From positions 62,001 to 126,000 of the forward strand of contig NZ_CP016634.1 of assembly GCF_002741075.1 (NCBI RefSeq): a stretch of DNA of 64,000 nucleotides, in the 5' to 3' direction. The notes beneath the pieces are model-generated. The model ran no database searches, had not been told where the DNA came from, and saw only the letters and a list, made by a program, of their open reading frames with translations. The stretch comes from Pseudomonas putida. GTDB lineage: Bacteria > Pseudomonadota > Gammaproteobacteria > Pseudomonadales > Pseudomonadaceae. Both the position numbers and the translations under genes were made by a program. Below, piece by piece: positions 8,180 to 17,032 of this stretch; the stretch's first letter is position 1, and the number at the start of each line of letters is the position of its first letter.

Positions 8180-8838
8180 ATGAGCTGATTATCCTGGATA
8201 TAAATCTGCCAGAGATGGACGGTTGGCAGGTCCTTGAGTTGTTGCGTCGTAAAAACTGCCCTTCCCGTATCATGATGCTGACGGCGAGAAGCCGGCTGGC
8301 GGATAAGGTCCGGGGGCTGGAGAACGGAGCAGATGACTACCTGATCAAGCCATTTGAGTTCCCTGAGCTGCTGGCCCGGGTTCGCGCCTTGATGCGCAGG
8401 TCAGATCACCCTGCATCCGTAGAGGTCATTCGCGTCGCTGACCTGGAGCTTGATCAGAGCCGGCACAGGGCATTCAGGGACGGTCAGCGCATTGACCTGA
8501 CCACGAAAGAATTCGCGTTACTGCATTACCTGATGCGTAATACCGGTGTGGTGCTGAGCCGCACCCAAATTATTTCGCAGGTTTGGGATATGAATTTTGA
8601 CTGCGACACAAACGTTGTAGAGGTGTCGATTCGAAGACTCAGAGCCAAGATAGATGACCCTTTCGAGACCAAACTGATACATACGCTTCGGGGCGTAGGG
8701 TATGTGCTTGAAAAACGATAGTTGCCAAGCTCTCTAGTACCGAAAATCCGCTACATGCTCCCGTCGCTTGCGAACTTGAGGTTTCTGTTTACGATCCGCG
8801 GCGCTGATTCCTCACTCAACAAATGAGGTAGGCTGTAC

Positions 8839-9162
8839 ATGAGGTATAGCATTGATTATCAGCAGGTTTCGCAAGGACAATCCGATGCCAGCATTGATGC
8901 CTGTCCAGCTGACATTGTCTTCAACAGCGACCATGGCCTAGCTCTTATCCCGTGCGTTGGCGATGTTATCAACCTCCCCTCTACGGCGGTCAAAGAAGGG
9001 GTTTGCGGCATCGTTAGATCAAGGATTTTCAATTATCTCAGAGGTCCTGAAGAGCTGTACTGTCACGTCAATATTCTCGTTGAGGAGGCGGACATCAATT
9101 TCGAAAGTCTCATCTCGGAATACATGCGCAATCAGTCACGTGCTCGCTCGCCTTCTTCATAA
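8839..9162 (+). CDS. Hypothetical protein, 107 aa
   Basis: Not recognised. Starts MRYSIDYQQVSQGQSDASIDACPAD and is soluble and mildly acidic, with alternating hydrophobic strands (ALIPCVGDVINLP, ELYCHVNILVEEADI) suggesting a small beta-rich fold. Base composition is lower in GC than the core genes. It lies 117 bases after the interrupted response regulator on the same strand, where a sensor kinase would be expected, but shows no kinase motif. The ribosome site is poor (GAGGTA about 10 bases up). Confidence 0.55.
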   Translation: MRYSIDYQQVSQGQSDASIDACPADIVFNSDHGLALIPCVGDVINLPSTAVKEGVCGIVRSRIFNYLRGPEELYCHVNILVEEADINFESLISEYMRNQSRARSPSS

Positions 9163-9263
9163 AGTCGAAGGCGGGCCAGTCCATTAATGGTTGTGTATGG
9201 GTGAGGGTTCAGCAGAGCGAGCGCCTACTGAGCACCAGAGATGAATAGTCACAGCCTAGTGGT

Positions 9264-9791
9264 TTAACGCGGTACTGCTGGTGTACGCAGGGCCGGACTC
9301 ATTGTTTTTTGAATGGCGCATTGCAGCACATAGAAATATAAAACCCCGGAAGCAAATACGATTGCGGACAGATAAGCAAACTCAGAGTCTAAAACCCCGG
9401 AAACCATATACAATTTAATCGTGATAGAACCCATAATAATTCCGGTACAGTACATGACGCCTGTGAACTGATTGCCCAAAAAACTCAGTATGCCGCTGAA
9501 GGCATTGTTCGCACTCAACAGCATTGCTTTCAGTATCGTCCAGCCGAGAACTGGCAGAAAAGCCTTGATCATGAAGGCGAATAACATCGACGATGCAAAC
9601 AGTTTTATCGGGGTTTCTGCCCACGGCTTGATGGTGCCGTCTACTTCAACGCCGGTATACAAGATGATATTCAGAATAATCGCCATAAGGGTGCATATGC
9701 CGAGGCGTATCATTTCCCGCTTAAGCGGGGCCATCATTATCACTGCGTGAATCTTGTTTCCAAAGTATCGTTTTAGTCCTTGGATCGACAT
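9264..9791 (-). CDS. Hypothetical integral membrane protein, 175 aa
   Basis: Not recognised. Start chosen at the ATG with AGGAAG six bases upstream; a longer frame reaches a TTG at 9875. At least four hydrophobic segments are visible: about residues 31-45 (LGICTLMAIILNIIL), 62-80 (IKLFASSMLFAFMIKAFL), 105-130 (GVMYCTGIIMGSITIKL) and 142-162 (AYLSAIVFASGVLYFYVL). Basic residues cluster at both termini. Codon use is AT-richer than flanking housekeeping genes, suggesting acquired DNA. No partner gene indicates a role. Confidence 0.55.
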   Translation of the reverse strand: MSIQGLKRYFGNKIHAVIMMAPLKREMIRLGICTLMAIILNIILYTGVEVDGTIKPWAETPIKLFASSMLFAFMIKAFLPVLGWTILKAMLLSANNAFSGILSFLGNQFTGVMYCTGIIMGSITIKLYMVSGVLDSEFAYLSAIVFASGVLYFYVLQCAIQKTMSPALRTPAVPR

Positions 9792-9980
9792 TTTTCTTCC
9801 TATGCTCTCGGGTATGACGCTGTTGTAGCGTTGTATGACGGTCATGCTTTTACCCGAAGAGAGGTGACGCTTCAACGGTCCTGAATTGCGCAGGGGATCT
9901 CATGTCCTTCCCCTGGCTGGGTAGCTTGCTGAGAAATTCTCATCTACCTGCGTGGCAACGATGCGGCCACCCCGCCGCCG

Positions 9981-10865
9981 TCAGAGCTCTGGAGGACTGG
10001 CTGCTGTCAGCAACTCATCGAGTGACGGAACCTTAGCGTTTGCACTGAGGACGAGTGTTCTGGATCGGAGTATGGATACATCAAAGAAAGATTCGCACTC
10101 GACTCTTCCGTTTACTTCTCTCCAGTGGGTGACTTCTGGTATCAACTCATTAGGCACCGGGTATAGTGCCATAGGGTTATGGAATACCTCCACTTCAGCA
10201 GACCACGGCTCGTAGCCATATTGCGGCCAGAGCTGACCGTAGTCGCTGGACGCTACATCCAACAGAAATGGGATACCTCGTGATGCTCCCGGAGAACGGT
10301 CGAAAAACTCACCAAACCGCAAGTATCGGTACCCGTCTAGATGAGCTCCACCTGAGATCGGCACTCGGCTGAGCTTTGGCACTGTGCAGGCATTGGTGAA
10401 AATGACCGCTGAAAGATGGGCATTTTCCATTAGCGTAAATAGGCCGTTGGGGCGCCCTGATAGCAGAGATGTCTCTTCCTCCACAGTTATCAGGTGCGTA
10501 CCACGATGCGCAGATGAGTGAACTGCAAAGCCATAGAGATAGCTGATGAGCGACTCCCTGCTCCACAGCATTGAACTGGGCGCATGGAAATCGGCTAAGG
10601 CCAGAATGAGCGGCTTACCCTCCACGTGCGGTAGGGATTCGTAACGCTTGTCCAATTTGTTTTGGATGGTCCTCGCAAACCTTTCTGCAGCCGCTCCTAA
10701 GAAACGCTCATGTCGGTCAGCGGGTGGGGGGACCGGCGAGGCGCCAAAATGCTCATACCGCTCTTCCGGGTTGGCTGTCACTGCTTCAACCCAGGCCTCA
10801 TCTCCCAGCCTATTCTCGATGTGAAAATCGGGTGATTTGAATCGCCCCGAAACCTGTAGATACAA
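9981..10865 (-). CDS. Hypothetical protein, probably 5'-truncated remnant
   Basis: 294 codons from the only available start, a TTG; an in-frame stop lies at 10884-10886, with no ATG or GTG between. The first residues (SGRFKSPDFHIENRLGDEAWVEAVTANPEER) look like the middle of a globular domain, with the SPDFHI and EAWVEAVTANP strands recalling PD-(D/E)XK-type nuclease cores (D...ExV), so the N terminus may have been lost. The rest contains KPLILALADFHAPSSMLWSRESLISYLYG and an acidic strand (HLITVEEETSLL). Function unknown; the nuclease-fold comment is speculation. Confidence 0.45.
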   Translation of the reverse strand: MYLQVSGRFKSPDFHIENRLGDEAWVEAVTANPEERYEHFGASPVPPPADRHERFLGAAAERFARTIQNKLDKRYESLPHVEGKPLILALADFHAPSSMLWSRESLISYLYGFAVHSSAHRGTHLITVEEETSLLSGRPNGLFTLMENAHLSAVIFTNACTVPKLSRVPISGGAHLDGYRYLRFGEFFDRSPGASRGIPFLLDVASSDYGQLWPQYGYEPWSAEVEVFHNPMALYPVPNELIPEVTHWREVNGRVECESFFDVSILRSRTLVLSANAKVPSLDELLTAASPPEL

Positions 10866-11474
10866 AATGACCGCTTCTCGCCGTTAGCTGCCTTTCTTGA
10901 AGGACAGCTTTGGGTCGATAGCGGCCTTCGTGGAGGTTGGTGTCTACGGGGTCGGTTTAGTCAATCTGAATCTCCGGTTTCACCTCCGTGAGGCCGGCCA
11001 TCGTCATGCATCAGATCTTGATTGACACGCGTGCCGCTTTGGATAGCCTTGCAATTGAGGGCTGCAACTGCGCATTTGTCGGGCCTGGGTACCAGCATGA
11101 GCCCCCCGCAATTTTGGCAGCAGAGGAAGCTGGTTCCTCTGAAGTAGTGACGGCGGGCATTGCCAGTCGGATTCTGAACCCAAGGTCGCCAGACTAGGAG
11201 CTAAAGGATCGCTGCGACTACTCCTCATCCCTTACCGAAAAGTCACGCGTCGGTCGTAAACGGCCCTTTCCAGGCCAATCAACTTTTGTGATTGGTGAGT
11301 AGGGATTTCTCGGCTTTTCTGTGAAAAGCACCCCTTCATTTCACAAAAAAAATGGCGAAGATTCCAATTTCACGGGGTCTGGCCTATCACCTATTTTGTG
11401 AACCTACATCAGGAAGCACCGCACAAACAAAAAGCCCCGGCATTGCCGGGGCTTTTTGTTTTTACACGTCTAAG
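10866..11474. other. Gene-free stretch of about 610 bases
   Basis: I can support no gene here. On the minus strand an open stretch of about 95 codons (ending near 10960, with CCQNCGGLMLVP and further Cys) lacks a convincing start and may be a fragment. The right part is AT-rich and ends in the strong terminator at 11427-11463. Together with the truncated neighbour this looks like a rearrangement scar. Confidence 0.4.
11427..11463. terminator. Bidirectional rho-independent terminator
   Basis: A near-perfect inverted repeat with 14-base arms (ACAAAAAGCCCCGG / CCGGGGCTTTTTGT, loop CATTG) ends just before the 3' end of the sigma-54 regulator. A tracts flank one side and T tracts the other, so it can stop transcription in both directions. 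Confidence 0.9.
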
Positions 11475-12779
11475 TCACAGGCCCAGTTCCCGCAGGCGTC
11501 GATACAGCGTCCTCTCACTCATGCCGAGATGGCGTGCCAGCTCACTGCGAGACCCCCGAAAGTTTTCCAAGGCCTGCGCCAGATCGCCCAGCTCACTGCG
11601 ACCACGATGACGTGTGCCCTGGAGAGCCGATGGCTCGATGTCTTCAGGCAGGTGCTCCGGGCGAATCACACCTTCATCGGCAAACAGGCGTGCCCGCTCG
11701 AGGATGTTGCGCAGCTCGCGGATGTTCCCCGGGAAAGGATGCAAACTTAGTTGGTCTAGGGTTTCGGGTAGCAGTTTAGGTGCTTGCTTGCCCATGCGCT
11801 GCAGCAGGCTCTCGGCCAGCAACGGCAAGTCTTCTATTCGCTCCCGCAGTGCGGGCAAGCGGATCGGGAAGCCACTGATGCGGTAGTACAGGTCCTCGCG
11901 GAAGGTACCGGCGGCGGCCATTTCCTTCAGCGGCTTATGGGTCGCCGAGACCAGACGGAAATCGGAGTGGACTGTACGGGTACTGCCCACAGGCCGGAAG
12001 CTGCCGGACTCGATCAGGCGCAACAGTTTCACCTGCATCGTCAGCGGCACTTCGCCAATTTCGTCGAGGAACAAGGTACCGCCATGGGCTGCTTCAGCCA
12101 GGCCGATCTTGCGCTGGGTGGCGCCGGTGAAGGCGCCCTTCTCGTAACCGAACAGCTCGCTCTCGAACAGCGATTCGGTGAGGCCCGTGCAATCGACCAC
12201 CACCAGCGGCCCATTGGCCCGGGGGCTGCCCAGGTGCAAGGCACGGGCGAACAGCTCCTTGCCGGTACCGGATTCGCCCTGCAGCAGTACCGGGATCTGC
12301 GCTGGTGCCGCTCGCTGCAGGCTTGCCAGGGCTGTCTTGAATGCTGCGCAGCGGCCGACAAGCCCTTGCTGCTGAGGTTGCGCGGAGGCGAGTGTCACGC
12401 TGGTGAGCCGTTCGACGAAGGCCACTACCCTGCCCTCGTCATCGAGGATCGGTCGCAGCTCCACATCCACATGCTCAGGCCCGCGTGGAGTGTGATGGAT
12501 GTGCAGCACGCGCTCCGGCACCTTGCTGTCCCAAGCCTTGCGTAGGGGGCAATGCTCACCGGCCTGGTCACACGGCACCGCATAGTGGTGGGACACCCGG
12601 TGACATTTCTCACCCACGGGGGCGTGATCATCCGTGCCGAACTGGCGGCGGTATGCGGCATTGGCAGCCAGGATGTTGTAGTCGGTGTCCAGGATGATGC
12701 TGGGTAGCACATCGTGTTCCAGATAGGACACCAGGGCGACGATGGCGGGATGCTGGAGTGACACACAAAGCGCGGACAT
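11475..12779 (-). CDS. fisR: FisR-like sigma-54-dependent activator of sulfide oxidation
   Basis: Enhancer-binding protein that drives sigma-54 RNA polymerase. From the chosen ATG it has 434 aa: an N-terminal PAS-like sensor (1-130), AAA+ ATPase (about 140-375; Walker [15 protein letters not shown] loop in [10 protein letters not shown], Walker [14 protein letters not shown]) and a Fis-type HTH ([25 protein letters not shown]). The sensor has Cys59, Cys70 and Cys77 in [23 protein letters not shown], the arrangement described for FisR proteins sensing sulfane sulfur. A longer frame reaches 13067, but the extra 96 residues are low-complexity and cover the regulatory region. Divergent from a persulfide dioxygenase/SQR operon, its probable target. 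Confidence 0.88.
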   Translation of the reverse strand: MSALCVSLQHPAIVALVSYLEHDVLPSIILDTDYNILAANAAYRRQFGTDDHAPVGEKCHRVSHHYAVPCDQAGEHCPLRKAWDSKVPERVLHIHHTPRGPEHVDVELRPILDDEGRVVAFVERLTSVTLASAQPQQQGLVGRCAAFKTALASLQRAAPAQIPVLLQGESGTGKELFARALHLGSPRANGPLVVVDCTGLTESLFESELFGYEKGAFTGATQRKIGLAEAAHGGTLFLDEIGEVPLTMQVKLLRLIESGSFRPVGSTRTVHSDFRLVSATHKPLKEMAAAGTFREDLYYRISGFPIRLPALRERIEDLPLLAESLLQRMGKQAPKLLPETLDQLSLHPFPGNIRELRNILERARLFADEGVIRPEHLPEDIEPSALQGTRHRGRSELGDLAQALENFRGSRSELARHLGMSERTLYRRLRELGL

Positions 12780-12820
12780 GACGGTGACCGATGGAAAGTA
12801 CCCGGCGAGGTTAACAGGGA

Positions 12821-12886
12821 CTGCCAAACACTGCCATTGACTGACAGTCGACTGCCAGGTCGTGCTGCCAGAGAAGCCTTTGGCAG
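12821..12886. promoter_or_regulatory. Repeated CTGCCA/TGGCAG elements, candidate activator-binding sites
   Basis: CTGCCA occurs at 12821, 12831, 12852 and 12865, and inverted (TGGCAG) at 12881. Start-to-start spacings are 10, 21, 13 and 16 bases, roughly multiples of a helical turn for the first three. The cluster lies 160-220 bases upstream of the sigma-54-type promoter, typical for enhancer sites. It also lies close to the regulator's own start, so autoregulation is possible. Confidence 0.5.
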
Positions 12887-13041
12887 CGCCAGTGAGGATG
12901 GTATTGAAGCGGCGCTGCGCCGCAGGGCCAAGCCGTTGGCGCGGCCAAACCTCAATAAAACCAGGCCCTAGAAGTCGCAGCTTGCATCGCGGAGGAGGTA
13001 ATGGGGCGCTACGCAATGGCAGCCGTTTGGATGAAGAACGC

Positions 13042-13056
13042 TGGCATGCATCTTGA
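13042..13056 (+). promoter_or_regulatory. Sigma-54 (-24/-12) promoter candidate
   Basis: TGGCATGCATCTTGA matches TGGCAC-N5-TTGC with the invariant GG in place and GA instead of GC at -12. Predicted start is about 12 bases downstream, leaving a leader of roughly 50 bases before the persulfide dioxygenase-like gene at 13118. Distance to the repeated elements and the divergent sigma-54 activator support it. Confidence 0.65.
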
Positions 13057-13117
13057 TAAACCTCCAAACACTGCCTACGCCTCTAGGAGGCGCGGTGGAT
13101 AAATCTGGAGACGCGAA

Positions 13118-14002
13118 ATGATCATTGGCAGCAACCTTCACGTGGAAGCCTTGTACGACAAGGTGACCTCGACCATCAGTTACCTCGTCCTGGACCGAAG
13201 CTCAGGCCAGTGCGCGCTGATCGACAGCGTATTGGATTATGACCCCAAGTCGGGCCGCACCAGTACTGAATCGGCCGATGCCTTGATCGCCCGGGTACAG
13301 GCGTTGGGTGCCAAGGTCCAGTGGATTCTGGAAACCCACGTTCACGCCGACCATCTCTCGGCAGCGGCCTACCTCAAGGAAAAACTGGGCGGTCATGTGG
13401 CCATCGGCTCGCTCATCACCCAGGTGCAGAAAACCTTCGGCGAACTGTTCAACGAAGCGCCGGGCTTTGCCCGGGACGGCAGCCAGTTCGACGTACTGCT
13501 CGAAGATGAAGAGATCTTCCTGATCGGCAACCTGCGCGCCCGCGCCTTGCACACGCCGGGTCATACCCCGGCCTGCATGAGCTACGTGGTCGAGGACAGC
13601 GGTGAAATGGCGGTGTTCGTGGGCGACACGCTGTTCATGCCGGACTATGGCACCGCGCGCTGTGACTTCCCCGGTGCCGATGCGCGCATGCTGTATCGCT
13701 CGATTCGCCGCCTGCTGGCCTTCCCGGACCAGACCCAGCTGTTCATGTGCCACGACTACCTGCCTGGTGGTCGGGAGATGCGCTTCGTCACGACCGTGGC
13801 CGAACAGCGCGCTCACAACATTCATATCCATCAGGGCATCAGTGAGGATGACTTCGTGGCCATGCGCGAAGCCCGCGACGCCACCCTCGACATGCCCGTG
13901 CTGATCCTGCCCTCGGTGCAGGTCAACATGCGCAGCGGCCATTTCCCAGAGCCTGAGGAAAATGGCGTGAGCTACCTGAAGATTCCGCTGAACGCGCTCT
14001 GA
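13118..14002 (+). CDS. MBL-fold hydrolase, persulfide dioxygenase-like (Blh/ETHE1 type)
   Basis: Iron-dependent MBL-fold enzyme that probably oxidises glutathione persulfide to sulfite. 294 aa. Metal ligands are visible in ETHVHADHLSAAAYLKEKLG (HxHxDH), LHTPGHTPACMSYVV, FVGDTLFMPDYGTARCDFPG and MCHDY. A GGAG lies eight bases before the ATG. First gene of a three-gene operon with sulfide:quinone reductase and a TauE exporter, behind a sigma-54 promoter. Family and context both point to sulfide detoxification. Activity on other thioesters cannot be excluded. Confidence 0.88.
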   Translation: MIIGSNLHVEALYDKVTSTISYLVLDRSSGQCALIDSVLDYDPKSGRTSTESADALIARVQALGAKVQWILETHVHADHLSAAAYLKEKLGGHVAIGSLITQVQKTFGELFNEAPGFARDGSQFDVLLEDEEIFLIGNLRARALHTPGHTPACMSYVVEDSGEMAVFVGDTLFMPDYGTARCDFPGADARMLYRSIRRLLAFPDQTQLFMCHDYLPGGREMRFVTTVAEQRAHNIHIHQGISEDDFVAMREARDATLDMPVLILPSVQVNMRSGHFPEPEENGVSYLKIPLNAL

Positions 14003-14035
14003 ACACATAACGATTATTTCCAAGGAAACACCGCC

Positions 14036-15316
14036 ATGCCTGCCTTGCAGTCCTCTGCCGATTCTTCATGCGCCGATCACCATAAGGTGGTCATCATCGG
14101 TGCCGGCGCCGCCGGTATCGCAACCGCTTCCAGCCTGACCAGCCGCGACCCCTCCCTGGACGTTGTCGTGATCGATCCGGCCGATGTGCATTACTACCAG
14201 CCCGGCTGGACCATGGTCGGGGCTGGCGTGTTCAATGCGCCGAGCACGGCCCGTACCATGGCCTCGACCATTCCGCGCGGCGTACGTTGGATCAAGGCGC
14301 GGGTCGAGGGTTTTGATCCCCAGGCACAACTGGTCACGCTCGAGGACGGTCGCGCTGTCAGCTATGAGCAACTGGTGGTTTGCCCGGGGCTCAAGCTCGA
14401 CTGGAACGCCATCGAAGGCCTCAGCGACACCCTGGGTCGGAACGGCGTCACCTCCAACTACCGCTATGACCTGGCCCCCTACACCTGGCAGCTTGTGCAG
14501 AATCTGAAGCAAGGCCGCGCCCTTTTCACCCAGCCGCCGATGCCCATCAAATGTGCCGGTGCGCCGCAGAAGGCGTTATACCTGTCCTGCGACCACTGGT
14601 TGCGCCAAGGCCACCTTGGAGCGATCAGGGCCAGTTTCTTCAATGCGGGCGCGGTGCTGTTCGGCGTGCCCGACTATGTTCCGGCGCTGATGGCTTACAT
14701 CGACAAGTACGGCGTGGACCTCAACTACGCCCATCGCCTGGTGGCAGTGGACGGCCCCAACAAGCGTGCGACCTTCGTGCGCACACTGCCCGATGGCAGC
14801 ACCGAAACCCGCGTCGAAGCCTTCGACATGTTGCATGTGGTGCCCCCGCAAATCGCGCCGGATTTCATTCGTCAGAGCCCGCTGGTCGATGGCGCCGGGT
14901 GGGTCGATGTGGACCCTGCCACCCTGCGTCATCGCCATTTCCCCAACATCCATGCGCTGGGCGATGTAACCAACACCACCAATGCCAAGACCGCCGCCGC
15001 GGCGCGAAAGCAGGCACCGGTGGTAGCCAATAATGTGCTGGTGGCGCTGGGGCGCCTGCCAACGCTTGCCCAGTACGATGGCTACGGCTCCTGCCCGCTG
15101 ACTGTCGAGCGCGGCAAAATCGTCCTCGCTGAGTTCACCTACGGCGGCAAGGTGGCGCCGAGTTTCCCGCGCTGGTTGCTCGACGGCCGTCAGCCCACTC
15201 GCCTGGCCTGGTTGCTCAAGGCGCAGATACTTCCGCCGCTGTACTGGAAAGGCATGCTCAAAGGCCGTGAATGGCTGGCGCGTCCCCAACCGTTGGTGGC
15301 CGAGGTCGGGCAGTGA
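14036..15316 (+). CDS. sqr: Sulfide:quinone oxidoreductase-type FAD enzyme
   Basis: Membrane-associated flavoprotein oxidising H2S to polysulfide or persulfide with electrons passed to quinone. 426 aa. FAD-binding GxGxxG in VVIIGAGAAGIATASSLTSRDP, a DVHYYQPGWTMVGAG segment typical of SQR, redox-type Cys in PPMPIKCAGAPQKALYLSCDHWL, and a second FAD contact IHALGDVTNTTNAKTAAAARKQAP. The C-terminal region has amphipathic and hydrophobic stretches for membrane contact (WLLKAQILPPLYWKGMLKG). AAGGA precedes the start, and it follows the persulfide dioxygenase-like gene by 33 bases. Type II SQR is most likely. Confidence 0.87.
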   Translation: MPALQSSADSSCADHHKVVIIGAGAAGIATASSLTSRDPSLDVVVIDPADVHYYQPGWTMVGAGVFNAPSTARTMASTIPRGVRWIKARVEGFDPQAQLVTLEDGRAVSYEQLVVCPGLKLDWNAIEGLSDTLGRNGVTSNYRYDLAPYTWQLVQNLKQGRALFTQPPMPIKCAGAPQKALYLSCDHWLRQGHLGAIRASFFNAGAVLFGVPDYVPALMAYIDKYGVDLNYAHRLVAVDGPNKRATFVRTLPDGSTETRVEAFDMLHVVPPQIAPDFIRQSPLVDGAGWVDVDPATLRHRHFPNIHALGDVTNTTNAKTAAAARKQAPVVANNVLVALGRLPTLAQYDGYGSCPLTVERGKIVLAEFTYGGKVAPSFPRWLLDGRQPTRLAWLLKAQILPPLYWKGMLKGREWLARPQPLVAEVGQ

Positions 15317-16131
15317 TCGAACATCAACTGATCGGAGCAGGGCTCGGTGCGATCATTGGTGCCGTGCTGGCGCTCACCGGCGCCGGCGGGGGCATTCTTG
15401 CCGTGCCCCTGCTGGTGTTCGGCCTCGGCTTGTCGATGGTCGAAGCGGCGCCCATCGGCTTGCTCGCCGTGGGCTTGGCAGCCGGGGTCGGTGCCGTGCT
15501 GGGATTGCGCAAGGGGGTGGTACGTTACCGCGCGGCGTTGTTCATCGCGGCCATCGGTGTGGCTGCGGCGCCCTTGGGTCTGATGTTGGCGCACCGTCTG
15601 CCCAATACACCATTGTCGTTGGTGTTCGCTGCTGTGCTGGTCTATGCCTGCCTGCGCATCTGGCGCAAGGCCCGCCGTGAACTGCGCGGCGAGCCGGCCT
15701 GCGGTGATCGCCAGATCATGCCCTGCGTGCTCAATCCATTGCAGGGGCGGCTGCGCTGGACCCTGCCCTGCGCTCGCGCGCTGGCGTTCACCGGCATGCT
15801 GTCGGGGTTGCTGTCCGGGCTACTGGGCGTTGGGGGTGGGTTCGTCATCATCCCGGCCTTGAACCGCTATACCAACTTGGACATGAAGAGCATCGTCGCC
15901 ACGTCCCTGGCGGTGATTGCCCTGGTGTCCACTGGCAGTGTGGTCAGCGCCAGCCTGGCCGGTGTCATGCACTGGACGGTAGGCGCACCGTTTGCCGTCG
16001 GTGCCGTGCTCGGTCTGCTACTGGCCCGCCCCCTGGCGAGCAAGCTGGCCGGGCCGCGCCTGCAGCAATTGTTTGCCGTGACAGGAATGGGGGCTGCGCT
16101 GCTGTTGGCGGGCAAGGTGCTACTCAGCTAG
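15313..16131 (+). CDS. TauE/SafE-family sulfite/sulfonate exporter-like membrane protein
   Basis: 272 aa, about eight TM segments in two homologous halves with glycine-rich motifs (LTGAGGGILAVPLLVFG and LLGVGGGFVIIPALNR), the TauE/SafE signature. Start is the GTG overlapping the sqr stop (GTGA, translational coupling). In this operon it probably exports sulfite or thiosulfate made from sulfide. The stop overlaps the 3' end of the convergent LysR gene by 12 bases. Confidence 0.85.
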   Translation: MIEHQLIGAGLGAIIGAVLALTGAGGGILAVPLLVFGLGLSMVEAAPIGLLAVGLAAGVGAVLGLRKGVVRYRAALFIAAIGVAAAPLGLMLAHRLPNTPLSLVFAAVLVYACLRIWRKARRELRGEPACGDRQIMPCVLNPLQGRLRWTLPCARALAFTGMLSGLLSGLLGVGGGFVIIPALNRYTNLDMKSIVATSLAVIALVSTGSVVSASLAGVMHWTVGAPFAVGAVLGLLLARPLASKLAGPRLQQLFAVTGMGAALLLAGKVLLS

Positions 16132-17007
16132 CAGCTCGGCCTGCTCCGCGTTGCACAGGGCCAGCAGGTAGTCCCAGACCACCCGCAGGCGCACCGACTT
16201 GTGCAATTCTCGGCGTGTGCAGATCCAGTAGCTGCGCTGGATGGTTTCGCTGGGCAGCACCCGCACCAAGGATCGATCGTGACGGGCCATGTAGTTAGGC
16301 AGCACGGCAATGCCAAGCCCGGCGCGGGCTGCATGCTGCTGGGCAATCACGCTGGTGCTGCGAAACACCACATTGGGTGCCCGGCAGAAACTGTTGAGAA
16401 ACAGCAGTTCCTGGCTGAACAGCAGGTCGTCGACATAGCCAATCCAGCTGTGCCGCGCCAGGTCTTCGCGGCTGCGCAACGGCGGTGACCGATCCAGATA
16501 CTCCTGGCTTGCGTAGAGCGCCAGGCGGTAGTCGGTGAGCTTGCGAGTGATCAGCAGGTCGGCGCTGGGCCGCTCCAGGTGGATGCTGATTTCCGCCTCG
16601 CGGTTGAGGATGCTGACGAACCGCGGCACCGCCACCAACTCCACCTCCAGCCCCGGGTAGCGCTCGAACAGGGCGTTCATGCGGGGGGTGAAGAACATGA
16701 TGCCGATGCCCTCGGTGACCCCCAGGCGGATCTTGCCCAACGGGGTGATGGCCTGGGTGATCTCTTCCTGAGCAAGCAAGGCCACGTTCTCCATGGCCTC
16801 GGCGTGCTTGAGCAGGGCCTGCCCGGAGGGTGTGAGTTCATAACCTTGGGCGTGCTGGACGAACAACGCCGTACCCAGGCTCTGTTCGATGCTCTCGATG
16901 TGCCGGGCGACGGTGCTGTGGGTGGTGTTGAGGCGTTTGGCGGCGCTGAGCAAGCGCCCGCTGCGCTGCAACTCGAGGAAAAACCGCAGATCGTTCCAGT
17001 CGAACAT
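16120..17007 (-). CDS. LysR-family transcriptional regulator
   Basis: 295 aa from the ATG of MFDWNDLRFFLELQRSG; a longer frame upstream runs through a REP element and is not credible. N-terminal winged HTH (RLLSAAKRLNTTHSTVARHIESIEQSLGTALF, residues 15-47) and a LysR substrate domain (about 88-290). It is divergent from the GMC oxidoreductase at 17246, the likely target, and convergent with the sulfide operon. The effector is unknown. Confidence 0.85.
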   Translation of the reverse strand: MFDWNDLRFFLELQRSGRLLSAAKRLNTTHSTVARHIESIEQSLGTALFVQHAQGYELTPSGQALLKHAEAMENVALLAQEEITQAITPLGKIRLGVTEGIGIMFFTPRMNALFERYPGLEVELVAVPRFVSILNREAEISIHLERPSADLLITRKLTDYRLALYASQEYLDRSPPLRSREDLARHSWIGYVDDLLFSQELLFLNSFCRAPNVVFRSTSVIAQQHAARAGLGIAVLPNYMARHDRSLVRVLPSETIQRSYWICTRRELHKSVRLRVVWDYLLALCNAEQAELLAE

Positions 17008-17032
17008 GCTGATCCTTTTGGCTGTTCGCGCT

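Larger units (their letters stand above)
6812..8721 (+). pseudogene. OmpR/PhoB-family response regulator (CzcR/CopR-like) split by an IS element
   Basis: The two exons flank an IS3-family insertion. Joining 6812-6947 to 8183-8721 (dropping the IS and one ATG repeat) gives exactly 675 bases, i.e. 224 codons plus stop, with no frame change. The receiver begins MRILVIEDE (acidic pair), the junction reads KQHEYELIILDINLPEMDGW with the phospho-Asp near residue 51, then come the MLTARS and LIKPF motifs and an OmpR-type winged helix ending RGVGYVLEKR. The insertion falls just before the phospho-acceptor. As it stands the left part runs into the IS and stops at 7027. The right part could be translated from an ATG at 8215, lacking the acidic pocket and phospho-Asp. 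It likely controlled the adjacent czc genes. No sensor kinase gene follows. Confidence 0.92.

Noticed and set aside
10988..11197. Short frames in both strands of the 10.9-11.2 kb gap
   Set aside because: Weak starts, no ribosome sites and no recognisable protein; treated as a scar.
10866..11300. Possible tRNA-like T-arm (GGGTTCAGAATCC on the minus strand near 11170)
   Set aside because: No matching acceptor, D or anticodon arms could be drawn around it.
11352..11750. Plus-strand frames starting at 11352 and 11398
   Set aside because: They cross a strong terminator and run antisense into the sigma-54 regulator.
12780..13067. 96-codon N-terminal extension of the sigma-54 regulator
   Set aside because: Arg/Pro-rich low-complexity translation covering the promoter region; the internal ATG gives the normal FisR layout.
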